45,507 nucleotides of DNA from Oscillospiraceae bacterium (lineage in GTDB: Bacteria > Bacillota > Clostridia > Oscillospirales > Oscillospiraceae), in the NCBI GenBank assembly GCA_022799035.1, contig JAAWNQ010000016.1, positions 1 through 45,507 of the forward strand. Reading direction: 5' to 3'. The notes under the pieces are model-generated. The model searched no databases and had not been told where the DNA came from. It saw nothing but the letters and a program-made list of their open reading frames with translations. The position numbers were made by a program, and so were the translations under genes. Shown in pieces: positions 6,067 through 12,754 of this stretch. Numbering within the stretch: the stretch's first letter is position 1; every line of letters starts with the position of its first letter.

Positions 6067-7107
6067 TTGAAGGTACCTAAAGCCAGAAAAGTATCGTCCG
6101 GCAACTGGTTTATCCAGCTCCGCTTGGGCGGTGAAAACATCAACATCACGGCTACAACTGAAAAGGAGTGTACCAGACAGGCCCAATTTGTGAAAGCCGA
6201 GTACCTGACAGGAAAACGGCAGCCACCAGAGCCGGAAGGGGAGAAGTACCCAACGCTGGCGGAAGCGATTGACCTATATCTGGCCGCCAGAGATAGTGCC
6301 CTTTCACCGGCTACGGTACGGGGCTATACCCGGATAAAAGCAAACAGGTTTAAGGGCCTCATGCAGCGGTCACTCTCTGACATCACAGACGAGGACTATT
6401 TGGACGCCTGCAATCAGGAGGCGAAACTGTGCGCCGCCAAGACCCTAAAAAATGCTTGGAGTTTTGTGCGCTCTGTGGTAGAATACACCACAGGGAAAAA
6501 ACCGCCAGACGCACCGCTCCCGCAGGTGATCCCCAATGTGCGCCCCTTTCTGGACGCTGACGAGATCCAGATTTTCAGAAATGCAGTCCGTGGAAATCAG
6601 TATGAGATACCGATACTTCTGGCCCTCACCAGCTTGCGCCGGTCGGAGATCATGGCCCTGCGCTGGGAGAATGTTGACTTGAAGCGGCGGCGCATTTTGG
6701 TAAAGGGCGCTGCGGTCTATGACAAAGACGATAAGCTGGTGCAGAAGCCGGAGAATAAAAACCAGAGTTCCACCCGATATGTGCCCATTCTCATGGACGA
6801 ACTTTTTGAAGCGTTGAAAGCAGCCAAGAAGCCCAGCGGATTGATTGTCACCTGCAACCCAAACACGATTTGGGCAAATATTCGGCGGATCTGCAAGAGG
6901 AACGACCTGCCCCCGGTTGGTATCCACGGCCTGCGTCATTCCTTCGCTTCTCTTGCCTACCATCTTCAAGTGCCGGATAAGTACACTATGGCCATCGGTG
7001 GGTGGAACGATGAGCGAACCATGAAGAAAATATACACTCACATAGCCCAGGGCGATGTAAAGAAGTATGAAGACGCCTTCTCTGACTTCTTCAAAAATGC
7101 TAACTAA
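6067..7107 (+). CDS. int: tyrosine-type site-specific integrase, 346 aa
   Basis: This recombinase inserts and excises the element at the att site just downstream. The N-terminal arm-binding domain (about 1-50, GNWFIQLRLGGENINITATTEKE) is followed by a SAM-like core-binding domain (about 58-140) and the catalytic domain (about 160-346). The catalytic residues visible are Arg in LTSLRRSEIMALRW, the HGLRHSF box and the nucleophile Tyr in MKKIYTHI. It starts with TTG at 6067 behind AAAGGAG. The length is standard for phage and ICE integrases. It is the last gene before the attachment site, typical of elements that integrate at tRNA 3' ends. Confidence 0.96.
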   Translation: MKVPKARKVSSGNWFIQLRLGGENINITATTEKECTRQAQFVKAEYLTGKRQPPEPEGEKYPTLAEAIDLYLAARDSALSPATVRGYTRIKANRFKGLMQRSLSDITDEDYLDACNQEAKLCAAKTLKNAWSFVRSVVEYTTGKKPPDAPLPQVIPNVRPFLDADEIQIFRNAVRGNQYEIPILLALTSLRRSEIMALRWENVDLKRRRILVKGAAVYDKDDKLVQKPENKNQSSTRYVPILMDELFEALKAAKKPSGLIVTCNPNTIWANIRRICKRNDLPPVGIHGLRHSFASLAYHLQVPDKYTMAIGGWNDERTMKKIYTHIAQGDVKKYEDAFSDFFKNAN

Positions 7108-7165
7108 AATGCTAACTAAATATTCCGGGGGGCTGCGGCCGTAAGGCTGAAAGGTGTTTTGTAGG

Positions 7166-7191
7166 GGGTTCGAGTCCCACCTCGTGCACCA
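7166..7191 (+). other. att site: tRNA 3' end (T-arm, acceptor, CCA)
   Basis: The sequence contains a T-loop TTCGAGT (7169-7175), T-stem 3' strand CCCAC, acceptor 3' strand CTCGTGC, discriminator A and encoded CCA (7189-7191). The 5' half of a tRNA is absent and the T-stem 5' strand has one mismatch, so this is a fragment, not a gene. It lies 58 bases after the integrase stop, and element-like DNA ends here, so it is read as one attachment junction. The intact tRNA should have a 5' acceptor strand GCACGAG and lie beyond the other end of the element, outside the window. Confidence 0.75.
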
Positions 7192-7218
7192 CGTCGGAGC
7201 GAAATCCGCTCCGCTCCA

Positions 7219-7252
7219 TTTTAAGGCGGTCCCTTTGGGGACCGCCTTAAAA
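7219..7252. terminator. bidirectional terminator-like hairpin
   Basis: A perfect 15-bp stem (TTTTAAGGCGGTCCC and its complement) with a 4-base loop has A/T-rich stem bases at both ends, as in bidirectional intrinsic terminators. Another 7-bp hairpin (CGGAGCG/CGCTCCG, 7195-7213) precedes it. The stretch 7253-7476 otherwise shows only the next terminator. Confidence 0.7.
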
Positions 7253-7368
7253 CTATGCTCCGCTCCTTTGCTCCTCCTTTCCAACTCGAACCCGCTGGGC
7301 TGGGCTTCGAGTTGGCTTTTGGTCCATGATGATCGTTTGCATCTTTTTTTATCAACACATGACAAAAA

Positions 7369-7398
7369 GATTCCGACAGTTTGTCGGGGTCTTTTTTT
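7369..7398 (+). terminator. intrinsic terminator
   Basis: A 10-bp stem including two G-U pairs (GATTCCGACA/TGTCGGGGTC, loop GTT) is followed by seven T residues (7392-7398). Confidence 0.85.
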
Positions 7399-7476
7399 AT
7401 CTCTGTCCCCTGAACACAGGCAAGCCCCCTTCCCCGGCCCCTTCCCTTTTTCTCCCCACTTTTTTCCTTTTCATCG

Positions 7477-7505
7477 TTGCAACTGAAAATCAGGTATGGT
7501 ATATT
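7477..7505 (+). promoter_or_regulatory. promoter of the SLH-protein gene
   Basis: TTGCAA (7477-7482) and TATATT (7500-7505) are separated by 17 bases, about 55 bases before the start codon. Confidence 0.65.
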
Positions 7506-7559
7506 GATATTGTCTGATTTTCGTTAAAAACCCTTTCCAGCTTACTGAGAGGATGATAG

Positions 7560-10064
7560 ATGATGAAACGGAAACAAGTCGTGGCCCTTCTGCTCAGCTC
7601 CACCCTTCTCCTGGGGCTTTTCCTCCCCGCCAAGGGATCGGAACGCCCCTATCTCCCCGACGTGCCCGAGGATCACTGGGCCCGGAGCGTCCTGGAAAAA
7701 TGGCAGGGCTTCGGGGTCCTGGCCGGGGACACCGACACCGGCGCCATCCGTCCCGACGAACCCCTTTCCCGGGCGGAGCTGGGGGTCCTGCTGGACCGGA
7801 TCATGGGCTACCCCCTTCTGGAGCTGAAGCACTTCAACGACGTTCCCGCCGACGCCTGGTACGCCGAGACCATGTCCCGGCTCAACTCCGCCGGCATCAT
7901 CCAGGGGGACGGCAACAACATGGTCCGCCCCCGGGACCCCGTCACCCGGCAGGAGACGGCGGTGATCCTCTGCCGCGTCCTTGGCATCCCCGAGGAGGAG
8001 GCCGACGTGGACTTCCTGGACAAGGAGGAGATCTCCGACTGGGCCGCCGGCTCGGTGGGGGCCCTTTACAACATGGGGGCCATCCACGGCTGGGAGGGCT
8101 ATTTCGATCCCCAGGACCCCATCTCCCGCTGCCATGTGGTGACCCTTCTGGACAACCTGATCGGCGGTGTTATGACCCGTCCCGGCACCTGGGACCGGGA
8201 TGTGGAGGGGGATCTTTACATCTGCAATAAGCAGGCCCTGCTGAAAAACTTTACCGTCACCGGGGACCTGACCCTCTCCCACGGGGTGGACGCCGGGGAT
8301 GTGACCCTGGACCACGTCATCGTGAAGGGGGATCTCATTATCCACGGCGGCGGGGAACACTCCATCCACATCCAGCCCGGCTGTGTCTTTGAGGGAGATA
8401 TCATCCTGGACAAGACCGTGGTGGGCCCCCTGCGCCTGGTGAACGAGACCGAGGAACCCCTGAAGCCCATCCAGGTCAACAACGTCTCCCCCGCCCTGAT
8501 CCTGGAGGGGGACATGACCACGGTGGACCTGGGCTGCGCCGCCCAGGTCACCCTTCGGAAGGGTACGGCGGAGACCCTTAACGTCCGGGTCCCCGGCGCC
8601 GAGGTGACCGTGGAGAAGGAGAGCAAGCTGACCAACCTGACCGTGGAGGAGGGGGCCAAGGGGGACAAGGGGACCACCGTCTCCATCGCCGTGGTGGGAG
8701 AGGTCGCCACCTTCACCTCCCACGCCCCCGCCCGGCTGGAGGTGGACAAGACCGGCAAGGTGACCCTTGCCCACGCCGCCGCCAGCGGCCTTGTGCTGGC
8801 GGGAAAGCGGCCCAACAAGATCACCGTAGGCTCCGGTGCCTCCCGGCCCAAGGATGAGAACGGAAAGACCGTCTCCAATGTGGACTACGTGGGCTCCGGC
8901 GGTTCCGGCGGCGGCTCCTGGAGCGGCGGCGGAAGCTCCGGCGGAGGAAGTTCCTCCTACAAGGGGGATATCAACCTCACCCTCAACGCCCCCGCCTTCG
9001 GAAGGACCCCGGGGAACGCTTTGAAGGGCTCCAACGAGAGCGGCTATACCGTCACCAACACCGAGTGGCGGAACGGGGACGGCACCCCCGCCACCTACCG
9101 CTACGACAGCAATACCTTCACCGCCAACCACACCTATCAGGCGGTGATCACCCTGACCCTGGAGCCCGATCCCACCCCAACTCCGACTCCCACGCCGACC
9201 CCGTCGGAATCCCCCTCGGAGACCCCCTCTGAGTCTCCCTCGGAATCCCCTTCCGAGACTCCCTCCGAGTCGCCCTCGGAATCGCCCTCCGAATCTCCTT
9301 CGGAGTCCCCCTCGGAGACGCCCTCGGAATCTCCCTCCCCGGTCCCCACGGACGCGCCCCCCGAGCCCTCTGAGGGAGACTCCTCCGAAACACCTCCCGC
9401 CGCCCGGACCGCCGCTCCCCCCGCCGCCCGGACCGCCGCTCCCCCCGCCGCCCGGACCGCCGCTCCCCCCGCCGCCCGGGCCGGGGACCTCTATTTTGGC
9501 AAGCCTCTGTCCAACGTCACTGTCTCCCTCAACGGGAAGAAGGTCACCAGCATCACCCGGGACGAGGCCGCCGGGACCCTGACCTGCACCTACGTCTTCC
9601 CCGCCACCGAAAAGAAGGACTTTATTGAAAAGGCCCTTCTCTCCGCCGGGACCACCGAGCTGGAGCCGGGGGGGCAGACCGCCGTTTCCCTGTCCTTTGA
9701 AGACAACAAGCTCACCGATCCCGCCGGTTACCGGTACCAATGGAAGGTGAACGGGACCGACATAGAGGGGGCCGACGGCTCCTCCTACACCGTCACGGCC
9801 GCCGCTGTGTCCGCCCAGGAGGGGGGCTACTCCCTCACCTGCCGGATCTCCGCCCCCGGCCAGGACCCGGTGACCACCCCGGCCCTCACCTTCACCGCAA
9901 AGGGGGAGGTGGTCCCCACCCCCGCCCCGGACCCCACACCCTCTCCCGAGCCTACCCCGGAACCCACACCCTCTCCGGAACCGGAGCCGGAGCCTACACC
10001 CGAGCCGGAACCCACCCCCACCCCGGAGCCTACACCGGAGGGCGGCGGCTCTGAACAGCAATGA
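7560..10064 (+). CDS. secreted S-layer-homology protein with Ser/Pro/Glu-rich repeats, 834 aa
   Basis: A signal peptide (MMKRKQVVALLLSSTLLLGLFLPAKG) leads into three SLH units (about 30-205: LPDVPEDHWARSVLEKW, FNDVPADAWYAETMSRL, then a third), which anchor proteins to secondary cell-wall polymers. Residues about 215-440 are repetitive beta structure (GDLTLSHG, GDVTLDHV, GDLIIHGG), probably a beta-solenoid. A Gly/Ser linker (about 441-470) follows. Next come low-complexity blocks: PSES/PSET repeats (about 548-595), an 8-residue repeat AARTAAPP (from 614), an Ig-like module (RYQWKVNGTDIEGADGSSYTV, about 720-780) and a PEPTP tail. There is no LPxTG motif. It is a cell-surface protein, possibly an adhesin or envelope organiser; the ligand is unknown. 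GAGAGG precedes the start. Codon use is strongly GC-rich, unlike the element to the left. Confidence 0.9.
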   Translation: MMKRKQVVALLLSSTLLLGLFLPAKGSERPYLPDVPEDHWARSVLEKWQGFGVLAGDTDTGAIRPDEPLSRAELGVLLDRIMGYPLLELKHFNDVPADAWYAETMSRLNSAGIIQGDGNNMVRPRDPVTRQETAVILCRVLGIPEEEADVDFLDKEEISDWAAGSVGALYNMGAIHGWEGYFDPQDPISRCHVVTLLDNLIGGVMTRPGTWDRDVEGDLYICNKQALLKNFTVTGDLTLSHGVDAGDVTLDHVIVKGDLIIHGGGEHSIHIQPGCVFEGDIILDKTVVGPLRLVNETEEPLKPIQVNNVSPALILEGDMTTVDLGCAAQVTLRKGTAETLNVRVPGAEVTVEKESKLTNLTVEEGAKGDKGTTVSIAVVGEVATFTSHAPARLEVDKTGKVTLAHAAASGLVLAGKRPNKITVGSGASRPKDENGKTVSNVDYVGSGGSGGGSWSGGGSSGGGSSSYKGDINLTLNAPAFGRTPGNALKGSNESGYTVTNTEWRNGDGTPATYRYDSNTFTANHTYQAVITLTLEPDPTPTPTPTPTPSESPSETPSESPSESPSETPSESPSESPSESPSESPSETPSESPSPVPTDAPPEPSEGDSSETPPAARTAAPPAARTAAPPAARTAAPPAARAGDLYFGKPLSNVTVSLNGKKVTSITRDEAAGTLTCTYVFPATEKKDFIEKALLSAGTTELEPGGQTAVSLSFEDNKLTDPAGYRYQWKVNGTDIEGADGSSYTVTAAAVSAQEGGYSLTCRISAPGQDPVTTPALTFTAKGEVVPTPAPDPTPSPEPTPEPTPSPEPEPEPTPEPEPTPTPEPTPEGGGSEQQ
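9201..9342 (+). repeat. 12-bp-type tandem repeats coding PSES/PSET
   Basis: Degenerate 12-base units with third-position variation (tcggaatcccc, tccgagactccc and similar) encode an uninterrupted run of Pro-Ser-Glu-Ser/Thr. The synonymous differences show that selection holds the peptide rather than the DNA. Confidence 0.85.
9399..9481 (+). repeat. 24-bp tandem repeat coding AARTAAPP
   Basis: Three identical 24-base units (9399-9422, 9423-9446, 9447-9470) and a partial fourth encode AARTAAPP. Unlike the preceding repeat, the units are identical at the DNA level, so they are recent or actively homogenised. Confidence 0.9.
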
Positions 10065-10082
10065 TCCCAGGAGGTCCCTCCC

Positions 10083-10583
10083 ATGCACAACAAGCTGACA
10101 AAAAAGGACATTGAACTCATGCGCCAGGAGCTGGACCACCGGCGGATCGTCCTCCGTCCCAAGCTGCTGGAGGAGGTCAAAACCGCCAGGGCCTTCGGGG
10201 ATTTGAGCGAAAACTTTGAGTACAAGGCCGCCAAGCAGGAGAAAAACCGGAACGAGAGCCGGATCCGCTATCTGGAAAACATGATCCGCACCTCCCATAT
10301 CGTGGAGGAGGGAGGCGGCGGAGACGGGGTGGCCCTCTACGACAAGGTCACCGTCACCATGCCGGGGGACAAGACCGCCGTCTACCGCCTGGTGACCACC
10401 ATGCGGGCCGACCCCCTCCGGGGCCTTATCAGCCTGGAATCCCCGGTGGGCAAGGCCCTTATGGGCCGCAAGCCGGGAGAGAAGGTCCACATCCGGATCG
10501 ACGAGACCTTCAGCTACGACATGGTGATCCAAACCGTTGAAAAGGGCCAGGACGACGGGGATATCCCGCTGAAAAGCTACTGA
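10083..10583 (+). CDS. GreA/GreB-family transcription elongation factor, 166 aa
   Basis: The N-terminal coiled-coil (about 1-75) has the family tip motif ARAFGDLSENFEYKAAK with the acidic pair that reaches into the RNA polymerase secondary channel and stimulates transcript cleavage. The C-terminal domain (about 80-166) has the FKBP-like pattern ending in SPVGKALMGRKPGEKVHI. The canonical tip is GDLSENAEY; Phe replaces Ala here. CAGGAGG lies upstream, and the gap to the SLH gene is 18 bases without a terminator, so cotranscription is likely. It may be a second GreA paralogue rather than the housekeeping copy; only a genome search could tell. Confidence 0.9.
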   Translation: MHNKLTKKDIELMRQELDHRRIVLRPKLLEEVKTARAFGDLSENFEYKAAKQEKNRNESRIRYLENMIRTSHIVEEGGGGDGVALYDKVTVTMPGDKTAVYRLVTTMRADPLRGLISLESPVGKALMGRKPGEKVHIRIDETFSYDMVIQTVEKGQDDGDIPLKSY

Positions 10584-10594
10584 TAAAGGCAAAG

Positions 10595-10642
10595 AAAAAA
10601 ACCGGGCCGCGCTGTACCAAGTACAGCGCGGCCCGGTTTTTT
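10595..10642. terminator. bidirectional intrinsic terminator
   Basis: A 17-bp perfect stem (10601-10617/10621-10637) with loop CAA is flanked by A6 and T6, and so serves the convergent greA-like and anti-sigma genes. Its inner part GCGCTGTAC-GTACAGCGC recurs in the hairpin at 33436-33476. Confidence 0.93.
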
Positions 10643-10649
10643 CACTTCC

Positions 10650-11627
10650 TCAGGGCATCCCGCAGCCCACCCCCACGATGATATCCTCAAAGGGGGAGAT
10701 GATGGAGGCCACGATTTTAATGAGCTCCTCCAGCTCCATCCGCTGGGCCTCCACCTCATACTCCACCCCATCCAAGGTGAAGGAGGCCACATAGATATCG
10801 TAGTACCCGGCGGGCATATTGTAAAGCCCGCTGGGGTCCCGCCGGGTGGGATCGAAGGGGCCGTAGGGCAGGCTGGCGTGGGTGAGGACCACGTCGGTCC
10901 GGTCAAACTGGGTCCCCCGCTCGTTATCCACGGGAAGCAAGGCACAGTGAAGGATGCCCAGCCTGGAGGCCCGGATGGTAAACCCCCTGGGTATGACAAT
11001 GTCGTCCTCCGACTTGGGGCTGCCGTCCTCCCAGAAATCCACCCAGAACCCCCGGCCCGCCTGGTCCTCAATGAGCTCCCCGGTGGCCTTGTCCCGGTAG
11101 ACGGTAAGCCCTACCCCCTCTCCGCCCCCGGTAAGCCCCTCCGGGATATAGGCGGGGGCCAGCTCCCAGCCAAAGTATTCCCGCACTTGGTCCATATCCC
11201 AATGCTCCACCTCATAGAGGGCGGGGTCCATGTAGAACCGGGTGACGTCGGCACTCAGCCCCTCCGACTCGTTCACCTGCACAAACCGCCACTGGATGGT
11301 GTCCTGCCGCCCGGCGGGTGGCGGGATGGGGTCCGCCTGGGCGGGGGCCTGGGAGACCTCCGCCGGGGCCTGGGAGGCCACCGGAGGAGCCACCGCCCCC
11401 GGCCCCTCCGGCCCCGGAACCACAGGGCTTTGCCCCAGCCGGAGGACCCCCAGCAAAGCCAGACACAGGCAGGCCGCGGCGGCAAAATACCGGATCCAGC
11501 CCTGCCTCTTTCCGCCCTCTTTTCGGTTTACATAATTATCATTCCACTCTATCTCCCCCGCCTCCTGGATGTAGGCGGCGTTTATGTCATTCAGTGCCAA
11601 TAAAAGCTGTTTTCCCCCTGGATTCAT
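10650..11627 (-). CDS. membrane anti-sigma factor with extracellular sensor domain, 325 aa
   Basis: The gene starts at 11627 in an ATGA overlap with the sigma gene, so it is almost certainly its partner. The short cytoplasmic N-terminus (about 1-45, with NDINAAYIQEAGEIEW) is the likely sigma-binding part, followed by one membrane segment (YFAAAACLCLALLGVLRLG, about 48-66). A Pro/Ala-rich linker (about 70-105) leads to an extracellular domain (about 110-325). Its end (EEVEAQRMELEELIKIVASII-like) resembles the DUF4367 domain of Firmicutes regulators. No zinc-binding HxxxCxxC motif is seen, so it is not a ZAS-type anti-sigma. The signal is unknown. Confidence 0.75.
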   Translation of the reverse strand: MNPGGKQLLLALNDINAAYIQEAGEIEWNDNYVNRKEGGKRQGWIRYFAAAACLCLALLGVLRLGQSPVVPGPEGPGAVAPPVASQAPAEVSQAPAQADPIPPPAGRQDTIQWRFVQVNESEGLSADVTRFYMDPALYEVEHWDMDQVREYFGWELAPAYIPEGLTGGGEGVGLTVYRDKATGELIEDQAGRGFWVDFWEDGSPKSEDDIVIPRGFTIRASRLGILHCALLPVDNERGTQFDRTDVVLTHASLPYGPFDPTRRDPSGLYNMPAGYYDIYVASFTLDGVEYEVEAQRMELEELIKIVASIISPFEDIIVGVGCGMP

Positions 11628-12178
11628 AGAAAAATACCCTCCTTTTCCAAGTAGATCTTCAATTCCTTCCGCAGACGGTGCAGCGTGGTTTTCACCCAAC
11701 TCTCCCCCGCGCCAAAGCTCTCCCCCAGCTCCCGGACGGAGGCTCCGTACCAGTATCGCAGGAGAAAAAGCCGCCGTTTTTCCGAAGGGAGTCCCGCCAG
11801 AAAGCCGTTCAGGGCCTTCCCGATCTCCCGCCCCTCCGCCTCCCGCTCCGGCCTCAGGTCGGGGAGACACTGGGCCAGTTCCCGGGTCAGCTCCACCACC
11901 GTGGCCGAGCGTTTTTTCGCCGTGAGCCAGTCCACCTTCTCCAGGGCGGCGTAGCGGCAGATCCTTGCCGCGTAAGGGAAAAGCCGCTCCGGCCGGTTGG
12001 GCGGGATGGTACTCCAGACCCGGAAAAGGGTCTCGTTCACCGCCTCCTCCCCGTCCTCCCGGCTTTTCAGAAAGCGGCCTGCCAGACGTAAAAGCCTGGA
12101 GCCGTACGCTTTTTCCAGCTCCTCCAGGGCAGCGGGGTCCCGGCGGAAAATGCCCTCCACCATCTCCCGATCCTCCAT
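11624..12178 (-). CDS. ECF-family RNA polymerase sigma factor, 184 aa
   Basis: Region sigma2 is about residues 8-75 (FRRDPAALEELEKAYGSRLLRLAGRFLKSREDGEEAVNETLFRVW) and sigma4 about 120-180 (LPSEKRRLFLLRYWYGASVRELGESFGAGESWVKTTLHRLRKEL). Both are typical of ECF sigma factors, which direct RNA polymerase to envelope-stress or similar regulons. The start at 12178 is chosen because AGGGAGGGG lies upstream; a longer frame has no site. It is coupled to the downstream anti-sigma gene by an ATGA overlap. A short inverted repeat (12241-12270) lies in its promoter region. Confidence 0.9.
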   Translation of the reverse strand: MEDREMVEGIFRRDPAALEELEKAYGSRLLRLAGRFLKSREDGEEAVNETLFRVWSTIPPNRPERLFPYAARICRYAALEKVDWLTAKKRSATVVELTRELAQCLPDLRPEREAEGREIGKALNGFLAGLPSEKRRLFLLRYWYGASVRELGESFGAGESWVKTTLHRLRKELKIYLEKEGIFL

Positions 12179-12240
12179 CCCATCCCCTCCCTTTTTCTCT
12201 TGGAAGCCTTCCACCCCCCAAGTGGGAGGACGACCCTTAA

Positions 12241-12270
12241 AAGTTACAGTTTGTTTCCAGTTTGTAACTT
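12241..12270. promoter_or_regulatory. inverted repeat AAGTTACA-N14-TGTAACTT upstream of sigma gene
   Basis: A perfect 8-14-8 inverted repeat lies 63 bases upstream of the sigma start, in the divergent region shared with the gene at 12374. A further GTTACC follows at 12286-12291. It could be an operator or overlapping promoter elements for both directions. No protein can be assigned. Confidence 0.45.
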
Positions 12271-12333
12271 ATTGTCATCACTTTGTTACCATCTTTTAGA
12301 CGACCTTTCTCCCCATTTGTTCCCTGTTTGGTG

Positions 12334-12339
12334 TATAAT
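12334..12339 (+). promoter_or_regulatory. -10 box for the 105-aa gene
   Basis: A consensus TATAAT lies 35 bases before the start codon. No good -35 box is at 16-18 bases, so an activator or alternative sigma contact may be needed. Confidence 0.4.
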
Positions 12340-12373
12340 GGGAACGTCGATTTTTCCGAAAGGAGCCCTTTTC

Positions 12374-12691
12374 ATGGAGGAGCTGTTTTTGCCTGTTTTG
12401 TCCCACTTCCAAAATAAGAATCCCTGGTCGGCCAGCGTGGGCCGGCTGCGATACCGGGTGATCCCCACCGTGGCCGAGGATGAGGGGGAGAGCCTTCTCA
12501 CCGCCGAAGTCTGGGAGGGCCCCTGGGCCTATGAGTTTTCCACCGTGGAGGAGAGCAGGACCTTCCCTCTGTCGGAGGGGGGGCTGGAGGAGCTGCCCCG
12601 GTGGCTGCTCCAGTGGGCCGAGACGGTGAACGCCCGTCCCCCCCGGACTCTGGCGGAGGACGACGCCAGACGGATCGCCCCGGAGGGATGA
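12374..12691 (+). CDS. conserved-looking hypothetical protein, 105 aa
   Basis: The ATG at 12374 follows AAAGGAGC. The protein (MEELFLPVLSHFQNKNPWSASVGRLRYRVIPT...) is acidic and probably alpha/beta, with no signal peptide. Two Trp-rich strands are followed by a helix (LEELPRWLLQWAETVNA). I do not recognise a family. It stands alone, divergent from the sigma operon and convergent with the flavoprotein gene. Confidence 0.7.
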   Translation: MEELFLPVLSHFQNKNPWSASVGRLRYRVIPTVAEDEGESLLTAEVWEGPWAYEFSTVEESRTFPLSEGGLEELPRWLLQWAETVNARPPRTLAEDDARRIAPEG

Positions 12692-12732
12692 AAAACAGGC
12701 AGGCCCCGGTCTTGAAGACCGGGGCCTGCCTG
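12691..12732 (-). terminator. intrinsic terminator of the flavoprotein gene
   Basis: A 17-bp stem (12696-12712/12716-12732) with loop TGA is followed on the leftward strand by TTTTT (12695-12691). The leftward gene ends 23 bases before it. Confidence 0.88.
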
Positions 12733-12754
12733 CTTGTAAGGAGAGGTAAAACGC

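Noticed and set aside
7141-7191. Complete tRNA gene
   Set aside because: Only the T-arm, acceptor strand and CCA are present; D-arm, anticodon arm and the 5' acceptor strand GCACGAG are missing.
9201-9481. CRISPR array
   Set aside because: The repeats are in frame, coding and lack unique spacers. The same holds for 18559-18816 and 26803-26900.
7542-10592. Leftward 1016-codon frame opposite the SLH and greA-like genes
   Set aside because: It is antisense to two genes with clear motifs and its Gly-rich segments mirror the Pro/Ser/Gly codons of the SLH protein.
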